64,000 nucleotides of DNA, taken from Affinundibacterium seohonense (GTDB lineage Bacteria; Pseudomonadota; Gammaproteobacteria; Burkholderiales; Burkholderiaceae_D). The notes under the pieces are model-generated. The model had not been told where the DNA came from and made no database searches. It saw only the letters and a program-made list of their open reading frames with translations. Location: assembly GCF_014284305.1 (NCBI RefSeq), contig NZ_JACOFW010000005.1, positions 62,001 to 126,000 on the forward strand. The letters run 5' to 3'. Positions 55,291 to 64,000 of this stretch are shown piece by piece. The position numbers were made by a program, and so were the translations under genes. Position 1 is the first letter of the stretch, and each line of letters begins with the position of its first letter.

Positions 55291-58200
55291 CTATTCCGAC
55301 TTTACCGGCACAAACTGTCCCATCACATCACGCTTACCGCGTTCCAAATACGGTACAGGTTTATCCATCCATTCAGGGCGCGGTTTGTTCAATAAGTAGT
55401 GATCGAAAAATTCGTTCATATGCACAGTGAAGTGTTTCATATTGTCACGCTCACGCAGGCCATGTTTTTCGCCGTTGTAGTTGAACCAATACGCTTCCTT
55501 ATTCAAACGACGCAAAGCGGTAAAGAACTCAATCGCTTGATACCAAGGTACAGCATCATCATCATCGTTATGGATCGTCAAAAATGGCGTCTGTACTTTA
55601 TCGATCGCGAAAATCGGTGAATTTTCTACGTATTTCGCGGTGCTATCCCATGGCGTACCACCTATACGGCTTTGTTGTTTTTCATATTGAAAAGCACGGC
55701 TGACACCAGCGCCCCAGCGGATGCCGCCGTAACCACTAACCATATTCGCCATCGACGCACCAGCTTCGGCAGCGCGGAAAATATTCGTACGCGTAATCAT
55801 GTAACTGATCTGGTACGCACCCCAGCTGTGTCCCTGAATACCGACACGCTTAGGATCAACATAGCCCTTGGCAATCACTTGTTGAACCGCTGGCACGACC
55901 GTATCTAAAGCGCTCTTACCAGGGTAACCGGTCTTGTACACAATATCAGGACGCAACACGATATAACCATTGCTGACATAACGCGTGACGTTAATATTTT
56001 GTGCTGGTGCTGGTGACACGAAACGATGCAAATTGTCTGTCATCTTTTCGTAGATGTAGACCATCATCGGATATTTTTTCTTAGGATCAAAATTCTCAGG
56101 TTTGGCTAATAAGGCTTTGAGTTTTTTACCATCGGCGCTGGTGTATTCAATGGTCTCTTGCGTTCCCCAGTTGTACTGCGCTTGCTGCGGATTAGCGAAG
56201 CTGATTTTTTTCGGTGCGCTAAAAGTCAAATCGGCGCTCCATAAATCGGGAAACTCGGTGAATGTTTGCTGGGTAAATAAAATCGTGTCGCTGTCTTTTG
56301 CCTTGCTCAAATCAGCGATGGCTTTATCCGCATGAATCAAGCGCGTTGGTTCCATAGGTACTGGCGACTTCGGATCAATACGGTAGTAACCAGTCGATTG
56401 ATTTGTGTCATGCGTGGCCGCCAATATCCAAGGTGCGTCAGAAGGAAGTGCCGTGGTTTGTGGCGTTTGACGACGATCACCTAAATGCACGTAGCGTAAT
56501 TCCAATTGATTTTTGCGCCCAAATCCCGCGCTCAGATTGCGAGTCGCTTTGGTTTGCAAATTCACCTCCCACAAATCAAACTGATCGTATAACACGACAC
56601 TGGCATCATTGGCTGTCCAGCCTGCTACACCAAAGGCATTCTTCGGTTCTGGCGTATCACGTTGTTGGTCTTCGAATTGCGTTTTGATATGGCTCGTCAA
56701 ATTACTTTTCTTACCATCTTGCATCGCGTAGGAGTACCACACGCTTTTGTCAGAATCAAAATTAATGAGGTAGTTTCCTGCTGGCGAAAACTGCGGCATA
56801 AAGCGCGTTTTCTCTATCAGCATTTTGGCTTGACCACTCTGCAAATCAACAACGTAGGCATCGTAATATAGACTGTCCCAAGACAACAACTGGCGATAGG
56901 GCAAACTACTCAGTCCCATCGCAAATTGGGCATTGTCATTGACCATCACCTGCGGAATCAGCGTATTGGCAAGCTGCACAAATTTGCCATCTGCAAGATG
57001 CATTACTGCACGATAGGACTTTTGCTTATCTCGTTCTACATTAGCTTTTTGCATGGACTGCAAATCGGGATCTTTCCAATGCCAAAGATCGACCTTCATT
57101 GGCTCTGGTGCATTTTTTGGCGTGACTTTCGGCAGTTCTGCCGTACTCAAAAACAGACGCTGCCCATCTTTGCTAAAACTCAAATCCGCATGTTCACTCG
57201 GCGTCCAGCCTTTGGTCATGCCATTGGAATCAGCGTTTAACACATAGCTTTTTGCGCTGTCTAATTTCCAGTAGTACAGACTAAAAACATTGCTGTCAGA
57301 ATTGGCATCGGCGCTTTTACTTTCTGCCGCTTTTTTCTTTTTCGCTAATTGATCTCGATTTGTCAGTACGGCGAATTGTTCGCCAACTTCATCAAAACGC
57401 ATGTGCTTGTAACTACCGGCACCAACGATGAGCGGCTTAGTTTCTTTGGTAAGGTGATTGAACAGATAAACACCCTCCGATACCTGAGGATCTGCCTGAA
57501 CAGTTGTATCCGTTTTTGCTGCTACGGAGCCCTCGTCCGGCTTGTCATTCGGTGCTGCCTTGTTATCTTTCGTCACCACGTCTTTTAAGGCGATTGAGTA
57601 TGCCAACATGGTTCCACTTTTATTCCAGCTCGCTTCCCACACATGTTTGATCGTTTGCCGCGTATTGGTATCCAAATCCCACACGATCAATTCGGTGCCA
57701 ACATCTTTCTTCTTCGCGGCGGGGGCATTGGCCGAGGCAGCAGCTACGGCTTGATCAACATCAATTGATTCATCCGGGAATTGATCTTCGTCCTTAGCAG
57801 GCGTATCGCCCTCTTTTTTCACGTCTTTCTTCGCTTCCTTCGGCGCTTCTAACAACACTGCTAAATTGTGGTGTCCCTCTTCAGGAAAACTAAAGCGTTT
57901 GACTCGTTCAATGACTTCCAATTTACCCGTTTGTAAATCAATCACACCGACACCCGGCTTCGGTGCGTCCTCCGGTTTTAATTTCTCTTTCTTCGCTTTA
58001 TTTAATTCGACACGGGTCGGCGCAACGGCGAAAGCGACATATCTTCCGTCATAACTAAACACTGGTGTATGGCCGCGCGGCGCGCGCCATTCTTTACCAT
58101 CGCGCACATTTTTCACGACGATTTCGCCGTCAGACTCTTGTCCGACCAAGGCATAAGCAGCCCACACGCCATCACGACTTAAAGTCGCATTTTGTATGCT

Positions 58201-58413
58201 GCGCCAATTGGCATAGATATCGTAGGTGATGAGTTTTTTTTCTGCTGTCGCGCCAGCCACTGCGCTGTTAAGCTTCGTGGTGCGTTCTTGCGCCATCAAC
58301 GTTTGCGGCACACTTGCAGCGCATAGAGATGAGACAATCACTAATGCACTGACAGGACGTGCCAGGTAATTTGAAGTAAGACGCGATACGGTCTGTTGAT
58401 TGATGAGATACAT
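55291..58413 (-). CDS. Exported S9-family prolyl oligopeptidase-like peptidase
   Basis: A 1040-residue exported serine peptidase. A signal peptide of about 40 residues ends in TLMAQ. The N-terminal 700 residues form a beta-propeller, longer than usual because of Ala/Lys/Asp-rich inserts (for example near KKDVKKEGDTPAKDEDQFPD). The C-terminal 260 residues are an alpha/beta hydrolase: catalytic Ser863 in GIQGHSWGAYQ, Asp in TIHNDDDDAVPW and His in NGEKHGLRER. AAGGAG precedes the ATG. The gene follows a small exported protein (58448-59221) by 34 bases, forming an operon. It probably degrades peptides in the periplasm. Confidence 0.93.
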   Translation of the reverse strand: MYLINQQTVSRLTSNYLARPVSALVIVSSLCAASVPQTLMAQERTTKLNSAVAGATAEKKLITYDIYANWRSIQNATLSRDGVWAAYALVGQESDGEIVVKNVRDGKEWRAPRGHTPVFSYDGRYVAFAVAPTRVELNKAKKEKLKPEDAPKPGVGVIDLQTGKLEVIERVKRFSFPEEGHHNLAVLLEAPKEAKKDVKKEGDTPAKDEDQFPDESIDVDQAVAAASANAPAAKKKDVGTELIVWDLDTNTRQTIKHVWEASWNKSGTMLAYSIALKDVVTKDNKAAPNDKPDEGSVAAKTDTTVQADPQVSEGVYLFNHLTKETKPLIVGAGSYKHMRFDEVGEQFAVLTNRDQLAKKKKAAESKSADANSDSNVFSLYYWKLDSAKSYVLNADSNGMTKGWTPSEHADLSFSKDGQRLFLSTAELPKVTPKNAPEPMKVDLWHWKDPDLQSMQKANVERDKQKSYRAVMHLADGKFVQLANTLIPQVMVNDNAQFAMGLSSLPYRQLLSWDSLYYDAYVVDLQSGQAKMLIEKTRFMPQFSPAGNYLINFDSDKSVWYSYAMQDGKKSNLTSHIKTQFEDQQRDTPEPKNAFGVAGWTANDASVVLYDQFDLWEVNLQTKATRNLSAGFGRKNQLELRYVHLGDRRQTPQTTALPSDAPWILAATHDTNQSTGYYRIDPKSPVPMEPTRLIHADKAIADLSKAKDSDTILFTQQTFTEFPDLWSADLTFSAPKKISFANPQQAQYNWGTQETIEYTSADGKKLKALLAKPENFDPKKKYPMMVYIYEKMTDNLHRFVSPAPAQNINVTRYVSNGYIVLRPDIVYKTGYPGKSALDTVVPAVQQVIAKGYVDPKRVGIQGHSWGAYQISYMITRTNIFRAAEAGASMANMVSGYGGIRWGAGVSRAFQYEKQQSRIGGTPWDSTAKYVENSPIFAIDKVQTPFLTIHNDDDDAVPWYQAIEFFTALRRLNKEAYWFNYNGEKHGLRERDNMKHFTVHMNEFFDHYLLNKPRPEWMDKPVPYLERGKRDVMGQFVPVKSE

Positions 58414-58447
58414 GATTTCTCCTTGATAATTCGCGTTGATAGGTCGA

Positions 58448-59221
58448 TTACAGGGTTTGAAGTTGCAAGGTCTTAGTCACTTTTCCCTCACCTTTTTCAC
58501 CCATACCTGAACCGCTATTTTTACTCTCTTTTTTTAGGGCGACTAAACGATCTCCGACCGTGGCATACACCCATTCTTCTTCGCTTTTCATTTCGAAACT
58601 AATCACGACAAAAGCGCGTCCGGATACCACCTGACTTGTCTTGCTAGCCAAAGGCGTACCATCAGAGGCAATCCAAACATGAATTTGCCCGTCAAATTTC
58701 TTCATGTATTTACGCTCTTTTTCGCCCAGCTTATCCATGGATAAATCAAAGCTCAGTAGGCGAGCCGGTTTGCCGTTGTAGGCATCCATTTTTTCACTTT
58801 TGAAATTAGCTTTCTCAAGGCTGCGGCTCAAACCGCCAGCGGCAGAAATCATCGGCCGCAAGGACGAAGAATTGACTTCGTTGAGCGCAGATAACGTTGG
58901 CGTCTTGGCTTTTTTATCAGCTTCTTTTTGACGTTCTTCTGACTCTAGTTTTGCCAACATATCTTTACTGTATAGCACTTGCAAACCACGTGGCGTTTCC
59001 TCCACGCTGACAGAAGCCAGACCATGAGTTTCTTCGGCTTCTTTGCCTTCTCCTTGGCGATTCCAAGTCTTTGCTTCCACCAACGCCTTCAATGGCGTCT
59101 GCCCCTGCAAGCGCGCTAACGCTGCCTTCAGATCGATTAAACCGTCAGCGTGGGCGAGGTTAAAATATGTGCTAAGGCAGATTAAGCCTGCACCCGCGAT
59201 TAATTGCTGTCGACTTGACAT
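58448..59221 (-). CDS. Exported protein of unknown function, partner of the S9 peptidase
   Basis: A 257-residue protein with a signal peptide (MSSRQQLIAGAGLICLSTYF, then NLAHA). The mature protein is Lys/Glu-rich with a coiled-coil-like stretch (KDMLAKLESEERQKEADKKA) followed by a beta-rich half (LSFDLSMDKLGEKERKYMKK, IHVWIASDGTPLASKTSQVV). The latter resembles a lipoprotein-carrier-like beta fold, but I cannot name the family. It is transcribed just ahead of the S9 peptidase gene, suggesting a joint role in the periplasm. Confidence 0.78.
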   Translation of the reverse strand: MSSRQQLIAGAGLICLSTYFNLAHADGLIDLKAALARLQGQTPLKALVEAKTWNRQGEGKEAEETHGLASVSVEETPRGLQVLYSKDMLAKLESEERQKEADKKAKTPTLSALNEVNSSSLRPMISAAGGLSRSLEKANFKSEKMDAYNGKPARLLSFDLSMDKLGEKERKYMKKFDGQIHVWIASDGTPLASKTSQVVSGRAFVVISFEMKSEEEWVYATVGDRLVALKKESKNSGSGMGEKGEGKVTKTLQLQTL

Positions 59222-59385
59222 GGAAATCCCTTATTGTTCAAGTTGAAAAATTTTTTACAACAAACCAAAGGGACTAAGACCACTTTTTACAAAGTGAGTT
59301 CATTTTTACTGGTTTGCATGTGGATGAAATCTCGTGACATCACTCGCAACACGGGCGAAAATCAAGGCGATGATACTAAGACTAT

Positions 59386-59997
59386 CTACACAGTCGATTG
59401 TGCGGTCGCGGCAAGATAAACCAAGAGGGCTGACTGCGCATCATCGGCAGCATATTTTAGCTGGCGCTCATGCAAATGCTCAGTCGCCCAGTTCGATGTG
59501 GAAACTCGCTTGGACTTTTGTAACACCTGTCCAAAATATTTTTCAACAGCGCGTTTTGCGCCCATCTGCTTTTTACGACTATCACTGAGGCTACGCGAAA
59601 GGTCGAGAACGTTGGTGATATTGATCGCCAATTTGTTTCGCAACATCTGATTATCATCGGACAAACCAAATCCCACTTTACGAATCTGCGTTGACTCTAA
59701 AACATCTTTCAAAACGCTCTGACACAAAGCAATTTGCGCAGCATTCACGATAGGAAATAGATACGCTCGCGTCTCCGTCGCCAATTGAATTAAGTGCGGG
59801 CCATCTGAACGCTGGCCTACCGTGAAGACCGGCTTCGACTCGGTGTCATATCCCAAGACCTTAGCCTGCATCAGATCTTGCCTTGCAGCCGCCAGCTGCT
59901 CCTCATTACTGACTACACATATCTGCGCCAGAGCGATGCCAGGATAAGCTGGCAAAATTACTTCCTTAGTTACTTCCTTAGTTACTTCTTCAGTCAT
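59386..59997 (-). CDS. DEDD-type 3'-5' exonuclease
   Basis: A 203-residue cytosolic nuclease of the RNase D/WRN-like family. Exo I: VLGYDTESKPVF (Asp-x-Glu). Exo II: KVGFGLSDDNQML. Exo III: KYAADDAQSALLVY, a DEDDy pattern (Tyr four residues before the last Asp block). The start at 59997 is chosen because the longer frame to 60096 overlaps the pseudogene remnant. The first residues are a small repeat (VTKEVTKEV) coded by a 12-base tandem repeat at 59957-59992. DNA or RNA as substrate cannot be decided. No partner is adjacent. Confidence 0.88.
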   Translation of the reverse strand: MTEEVTKEVTKEVILPAYPGIALAQICVVSNEEQLAAARQDLMQAKVLGYDTESKPVFTVGQRSDGPHLIQLATETRAYLFPIVNAAQIALCQSVLKDVLESTQIRKVGFGLSDDNQMLRNKLAINITNVLDLSRSLSDSRKKQMGAKRAVEKYFGQVLQKSKRVSTSNWATEHLHERQLKYAADDAQSALLVYLAATAQSTV

Positions 59998-60031
59998 ATT
60001 GTCTTTCTGCGCCCTTGTCAGCATTTTTTGT

Positions 60032-60795
60032 CTAATACGGAAAGAACACTTGCTCGGCATTAGCTCTAAATTCAGCGATTTTCTTCTTTCCTGCATCAGA
60101 AGTAAGCCATAGTATTAATTTCATTACCGCGGCATTTTTGATGTCGGGATGCTTAGCCGGATTGACGACGATAATGCCATAGGGATTGAGCATACGCGGA
60201 TCAGACTGCACTACAATTTGCAGTCCTGTTTTCGCTTTGTACGCAGCAAAAGTGGCCGATCACTCAAAGTGTAGGCCTGCATCTCTGCAGCCATGCTCAA
60301 TACCTCACCCATGCCCAAACCTGCCGAAACATAAGCACTTCCCCTAGGTTTATCCCCTAGCTGTTTCCAGTATTTTTGCTCCATTTGATCAGTACCTGAA
60401 TTATCTCCCCTTGAAATGAAGCGCGACTTCATTTCGACGAGTCGCTTCAATGCCGCGAGTAAATCTTTTTCTTTTTTTAAACCAGCTGGATCTGCTTCAG
60501 GACCAATAATGACAAAATCATTAAACATCACGTCGCGCATGTTCACGCCATGCACGGCGGCGACAAACTGATCCTCTGCTTCACGTGCATGCACCAACGC
60601 GACATCAACATCACCATTTTTGGCCAACTCTAAAGCCTTACCGCTACCGACGGCAATGACGTGAACTTTGAGCTTATTATCCGCTTCAAAAGCTGGAAGC
60701 AACGCTTTGAGCAAATGAGCACCTCACCTTTGCAACATTGCATTGGACAGGCGCGACTCTACGGTCAGCAAAAGTAGGAAGTTGAGACATGAGCA
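60032..60795 (-). pseudogene. tupA: Tungstate/molybdate-type ABC binding protein, broken
   Basis: The middle frame (60211-60714) gives LLKALLPAFEADNKLKVHVI, GSGKALELAKNGDVDVALVH, DFVIIGPEADPAGL and SRGDNSGTDQMEQKYW, the pattern of TupA-like anion-binding proteins. At about 60248 one base is missing and the sequence goes on in another frame as FAAYKAKTGLQIVVQSDPRM, NPYGIIVVNPAKHPDI, ending EQVFFPY at a TAG (60032). Upstream, RLSNAM...GAHLLKALLP is interrupted by a TGA and a frame change, and the signal peptide is unreadable. No tupBC genes are adjacent. Confidence 0.82.
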
Positions 60796-60853
60796 ACATG
60801 ATAGTGATTCATGCTAAAAAGTGCAACGCTAGCACCTGCCGGCAATAGAAAGC

Positions 60854-60880
60854 AAAAAGGCGATCATTTAATCGCCTTTG
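60854..60880 (-). terminator. Rho-independent terminator
   Basis: On the minus strand: AAAGGCGAT, loop TAAATG, ATCGCCTTTTT. It lies 27 bases after the DUF2807 gene stop at 60907. Confidence 0.88.
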
Positions 60881-60906
60881 GTTCTTACCCGGTGCAATGG
60901 ATTAGA

Positions 60907-61680
60907 TTAAGGCTGGGAGCCTTTACGGGTAACGCTACCCGATCCACCAATAGACTTGCTGACACGCGGGTCGCCATAATAACTGACCTTTCCAGAGCCA
61001 CCGATATTGACGTTCAGATTGTCTGTCACCCAAGTTTGTACTGAACCAGACCCACCAATACTAATACGCACGTCCTTCGCCGCCAACTTGGCTAAATTCA
61101 ATTCACCTGAGCCACCAATCGAACCAGAGACTTGCGGCACATTGCCACGTGCGGTGAAATTACCACTACCACCAATTGCTACCTTGAGTGACTCTGCTCG
61201 CAAATCATTGACTTCCATCTCCCCTGAGCCACCTATGCGTAACCGCAAGTCATGCCCGACGATTTTGTCGCTCTTAACGCTACCAGAACTCTCTAAAGCA
61301 AAATCATCGATATCCTTGAAATTCACCACGATCACCAAATTACGTGTTTTGGGATAGACATTTTTTTCTTTCGAACGAATTTTCAAGGTACTGCCTTCCA
61401 CGACAACTTCCAGCAGTCCTTGAATATTGTCATCAGTTTCAATTTGCACCGATTCGGACGAACCTTGCTTCAATTCGACTTTACCTGGAACCGAAATTTG
61501 TATCGCACGGAAGTCTTTGACGGCATGTTCTTGCTTGACAAGCTTACCTGAGCCTTCCACTCCCTTGCTCCACCAATTACTCCAGTTTGCAGATGCTGGC
61601 AACGACACCCCAGCGCTGGCGACCAATGCAATGGCGATGCTAGCAGTATGTAATCGACGAGCTAAATTCAAGGTAGACAT
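60907..61680 (-). CDS. Exported DUF2807 (head-GIN) protein
   Basis: A 257-residue exported protein from ATG 61680 (TTGGAG six bases upstream). A signal peptide of about 33 residues ends in ASANW. The rest is a DUF2807 domain, a right-handed beta-helix whose turns repeat IGGSG: RIGGSGEMEV, AIGGSGNFTA, SIGGSGELNL, SIGGSGSVQT, NIGGSGKVSY and SIGGSGSVTR, about every 20-25 residues. The function is unknown; the family is common in the cell envelope. It follows a small membrane protein gene by 32 bases and ends at the terminator 60854-60880. Confidence 0.92.
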   Translation of the reverse strand: MSTLNLARRLHTASIAIALVASAGVSLPASANWSNWWSKGVEGSGKLVKQEHAVKDFRAIQISVPGKVELKQGSSESVQIETDDNIQGLLEVVVEGSTLKIRSKEKNVYPKTRNLVIVVNFKDIDDFALESSGSVKSDKIVGHDLRLRIGGSGEMEVNDLRAESLKVAIGGSGNFTARGNVPQVSGSIGGSGELNLAKLAAKDVRISIGGSGSVQTWVTDNLNVNIGGSGKVSYYGDPRVSKSIGGSGSVTRKGSQP

Positions 61681-61712
61681 GAGATTCTCCAATAAGGGCT
61701 AAGGCGACTTGA

Positions 61713-62066
61713 TTAAGCAACTTTTTTACGTGAGTTACGCGTAATCAAGGCGAACAAACCATACAAAATCAAGAAAGGAATCAGCAAAGGCAACAAGGCA
61801 AGTGCAAACGAACCTAATACTGCACCTAACACGACCACCAAGACCAGAGCGACCACTGCCAACACAATTCCAGTAATACTCAATGCAAAGAACAAAGCAC
61901 AAAAGCCAACCACACATGCAATCAAAAATCCGGTAAATCCACCAAAGTCGCCAATTTCTTCCCCATCAATCACGATGTGAGAAGCATCGATAGATAAATA
62001 GCTAATGAAGAGCAAACTCAAGATAATAGCGATGGCGATAAAAATATTGCGATTATTAGTTTTCAT
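61713..62066 (-). CDS. Small membrane protein, partner of the DUF2807 protein
   Basis: A 117-residue protein from ATG 62066, chosen because AAAAGGGGAAA precedes it; a frame from 62102 is longer but unsupported. Three to four hydrophobic segments: IFIAIAIILSLLFISYLSI, TGFLIACVVGFCALFFALSI, TGIVLAVVALVLVVVLGAVL and LLPLLIPFLILYGLFALI, with a basic C-terminus (RNSRKKVA). An acidic loop, IVIDGEEIGDFGG, follows the first segment. It lies directly upstream of the DUF2807 gene in the same operon, an arrangement I recall for proteins of this kind; the function is unknown. Confidence 0.85.
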   Translation of the reverse strand: MKTNNRNIFIAIAIILSLLFISYLSIDASHIVIDGEEIGDFGGFTGFLIACVVGFCALFFALSITGIVLAVVALVLVVVLGAVLGSFALALLPLLIPFLILYGLFALITRNSRKKVA

Positions 62067-62261
62067 TTTATTTCCCCTTTTTATATAACAACTCAGTAAC
62101 AACGCAGTTACAACTCAATGACTTCGACTTAAGAACCAACAAGTGCTGATCCGATGATGCTAGTGTAGGCAGCAGTGCTCGGCGCTTCCATCGAATTGCG
62201 ACAGACTGCAAAAACGGGGGAATAAAGTGCAGTTTGCGTCTAAAACACCCTAATTCAAGTG

Positions 62262-63122
62262 CTATTTCGGATCGCGTTGCTTGGCCATTAGTGTTAAATA
62301 CACCAATAAATTCTGTAAATCATCCTCAGAAATTATTTGACGATCAAAGCCTGGCATCACAGCGAGCTTCCAACGACGCACTGAGGCGGGATCACGAATC
62401 AGCTTACGCAAATACGCTTCTTGAAAATACTCAGTCGGATTAAAAGGTAGATTCAAATCCGGTCCAATAGACGCGTCGCCACCGCCATTGATCGTATGGC
62501 ACACAGCACAATGTTTTGTGTACACCTGCATGCCTTTCACGGCGAGCTTTGCTTGACTCATCTGCGCCGTCGTCGCTGAGGGCGTCAATTTAGGAACAAT
62601 TTGTGGATAGCGCTCCGACAAAGTCAGGGTGACGCTAATCTTTGCGACTTGATATGGCCATTGTTCATTGCTGATATTGCCAGCCTCTGGCGTCAGCCAG
62701 ACCAGGTAAAAAGGCCCTGCACTCGCGCTCTTATGAGGATTATCTGGATTCACCGCAGGCCAGCTCTGCTCAGCAGTTTCTATGGCGACGTAGGCCTGCC
62801 CTTTTCCTGCTAAATCTTTACCACTAATATTCGCCACAAACCCATCCGATGCCACAAATTGCACCGACACATGCTGCTCCACTTGCGGCATCAACTTAGC
62901 GTAAGGCACCGCACGATAAGTCATGCGCCGTTTGTATGCAGAATCCTTATCTATCTGTATCTCTACCGCCTCGGCCAACAGCGCCGAACGGGTCCAAAGT
63001 TTCAAGTGCTCGCCATTTCTCACCTCCAAGACCGGTTCTTGTGCCGCGCTCACTGGTACCAAGAGATTCGACAATACCCAAACCAATACCACGCCAATAC
63101 ACGAAGAAATCCGTATGTGCAT
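62262..63122 (-). CDS. Exported cytochrome c with N-terminal molybdopterin-oxidoreductase-like domain
   Basis: A 286-residue periplasmic protein. The start is ATG 63122, preceded by AGGGAG at six bases; the longer frame to 63155 is not needed. A signal peptide of about 27 residues ends in VSAAQ. Residues about 30-165 resemble the small domain found in sulfite-oxidase-like proteins (VPYAKLMPQVEQHVSVQFVA, SDGFVANISGKDLAG, PFYLVWLTPEAG). The C-terminal 90 residues are a class I cytochrome c: CAVCH (Cys205, Cys208, His209), GPDLNLPFNPTEYF, and a likely distal Met in LAVMPGFD. It could carry electrons to an unknown acceptor. No partner oxidoreductase is adjacent. Confidence 0.87.
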   Translation of the reverse strand: MHIRISSCIGVVLVWVLSNLLVPVSAAQEPVLEVRNGEHLKLWTRSALLAEAVEIQIDKDSAYKRRMTYRAVPYAKLMPQVEQHVSVQFVASDGFVANISGKDLAGKGQAYVAIETAEQSWPAVNPDNPHKSASAGPFYLVWLTPEAGNISNEQWPYQVAKISVTLTLSERYPQIVPKLTPSATTAQMSQAKLAVKGMQVYTKHCAVCHTINGGGDASIGPDLNLPFNPTEYFQEAYLRKLIRDPASVRRWKLAVMPGFDRQIISEDDLQNLLVYLTLMAKQRDPK

Positions 63123-63374
63123 CGCCAACTCCCTAAGCATGTCAATGAAAGACAAAAGTATAGGCCAAAGCGGGGAAAAATCTTATTGAATCGATTTAGT
63201 ACCCAACGAACGCCCAAAAAGCCTAGTTTTAGAGCGAAAAGCTCAGTCAAAGCCATGGCCGCACCGCAAAAAAAGGTTAAAATCAAAGGTTTATAAAATC
63301 CTTAATTTCGTGCAGAAAATCGATGCTTGCACGAGTCAATTAAGTCACCATCCAGCAAAAAAGGTAGAAGAGCT

Positions 63375-64000
63375 ATGCTCACTTTTCAACAAATTATTTT
63401 GACATTGCAAGACTATTGGGACAAACAAGGTTGCGCCCTGTTACAACCAATTGATATGGAAGTGGGTGCGGGCACTTCGCACACGGGTACTTTTTTACGT
63501 GCGATTGGTCCAGAACCATGGCGCGCTGCCTACGTACAGCCATCACGTCGCCCGAAAGATGGTCGTTATGGCGAGAACCCGAATCGCTTGCAGCACTACT
63601 ATCAATATCAAGTCGTATTGAAGCCAGCACCAGAAAACATTCTCGATCTTTACCTCGGCTCTTTGAAAGCTTTGGGTCTCGATTTGCAACAAAACGATAT
63701 CCGCTTTGTCGAAGATGATTGGGAAAATCCAACTCTGGGTGCTTGGGGCTTGGGTTGGGAAGTCTGGTTGAACGGCATGGAAGTGACGCAGTTCACTTAT
63801 TTCCAACAAGTTGGCGGGATTGACTGCAAACCGATTCTTGGTGAAATCACTTATGGTATCGAACGTCTGGCGATGTATTTGCAAGGCGTGGAAAACGTCT
63901 ACGATCTGGTCTGGACTGAACGCGAAGAAAACGGCAAGACTGTGCGTTTGTCTTATGGCGATGTGTTTCATCAAAACGAAGTTGAGCAATCAACTTTTAA
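63375..64000 (+). CDS. glyQ: Glycyl-tRNA synthetase alpha subunit (partial, runs off the window)
   Basis: The first 208 residues of GlyQ, the catalytic subunit of the tetrameric (alpha2beta2) glycyl-tRNA synthetase; the usual length is about 300. The sequence is typical: [80 protein letters not shown] and [20 protein letters not shown]. No stop codon occurs before base 64000. The ATG at 63375 is preceded by a GGTAGAAGAG region. glyS (beta subunit) is expected just beyond the window. Confidence 0.97.
   Translation, partial: MLTFQQIILTLQDYWDKQGCALLQPIDMEVGAGTSHTGTFLRAIGPEPWRAAYVQPSRRPKDGRYGENPNRLQHYYQYQVVLKPAPENILDLYLGSLKALGLDLQQNDIRFVEDDWENPTLGAWGLGWEVWLNGMEVTQFTYFQQVGGIDCKPILGEITYGIERLAMYLQGVENVYDLVWTEREENGKTVRLSYGDVFHQNEVEQSTF

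Noticed and set aside
59957-59992. 12-base tandem repeat as a phase-variation tract
   Set aside because: The period is a multiple of three inside a coding region, so changes would only add or remove VTKE residues.

Overview
The window looks like chromosomal DNA of a moderately A+T-rich betaproteobacterium. My best guess is Burkholderiales, Oxalobacteraceae, near Undibacterium. The grounds are the protein families and their style (GbpR/AraFGH/DgoD sugar locus, ECF42 sigma factor with a DGPF protein, SlyD-like FKBP, glyQ), abundant palindromic intergenic repeats, and GC that looks like the mid-40s percent. This is inference from family resemblance; there is no rRNA or other marker except a partial glyQ. 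No tRNA, rRNA, prophage, insertion sequence or CRISPR array was seen.

Layout. 1-4.5 kb: an exported M1 aminopeptidase, then two small exported proteins on the minus strand, one thaumatin-like. 4.5-5.9 kb: a decayed gene and a promoter region. 5.9-7.5 kb: a DGPF/YCII protein and its ECF42 sigma factor, preceded by a sequence matching the ECF42 promoter consensus. 7.9-13 kb: a beta-lactamase-fold hydrolase, an AraC regulator, a MerR/TipAS regulator with its own MerR-type promoter, and an MFS exporter. 13.1-27.1 kb, all on the minus strand: a galactose/galactoside utilisation locus. In order of transcription it has a TonB-dependent receptor, a Tat-exported GH35 beta-galactosidase, galactonate dehydratase (DgoD), KDGal kinase (DgoK), an SMP-30 lactonase, an AraFGH-type ABC importer, an SDR sugar dehydrogenase and a GbpR-like LysR regulator. 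Together they give outer-membrane uptake, periplasmic release of galactose, import, oxidation, lactone opening, dehydration and phosphorylation. Only the KDPGal aldolase is missing.

27.1-35.9 kb is accessory: a decayed GNAT copy, a LuxR-type regulator, a DUF2272 protein, a lipoprotein, a PhcB-like methyltransferase, a SRPBCC membrane protein, a TspO-DUF2177 pair and an intact GNAT acetyltransferase, with dispersed repeats between them. 36.1-40.0 kb is an A+T-rich four-gene operon: a small membrane protein, a ComEC-type metallo-beta-lactamase-fold protein, an E2-E1 fusion and a JAB/JAMM isopeptidase. It resembles the Cap2/Cap3 ancillary module of type II CBASS but has no CD-NTase and no recognisable ubiquitin-like protein. 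This is the strongest candidate for an unusual (probably anti-phage) system in the window.

40.1-42.5 kb: an S33 hydrolase followed by 1.4 kb of repeats, including a four-copy tandem array of an element of about 139 bp that also occurs singly elsewhere. 42.5-47.2 kb: an RsbQ-like hydrolase next to a PAS-GGDEF diguanylate cyclase, then a chemotaxis receptor. 47.3-63.1 kb: a SlyD-like FKBP, a sulfatase, an unknown protein, an Ala-rich exported protein, a frameshifted amino-acid permease, an M50 membrane protease, a DUF6265 protein, an S9 peptidase with a partner, a 3'-5' exonuclease, a broken tungstate-type binding protein, a DUF2807 protein with a membrane partner, and an exported cytochrome c. 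The window ends inside glyQ.
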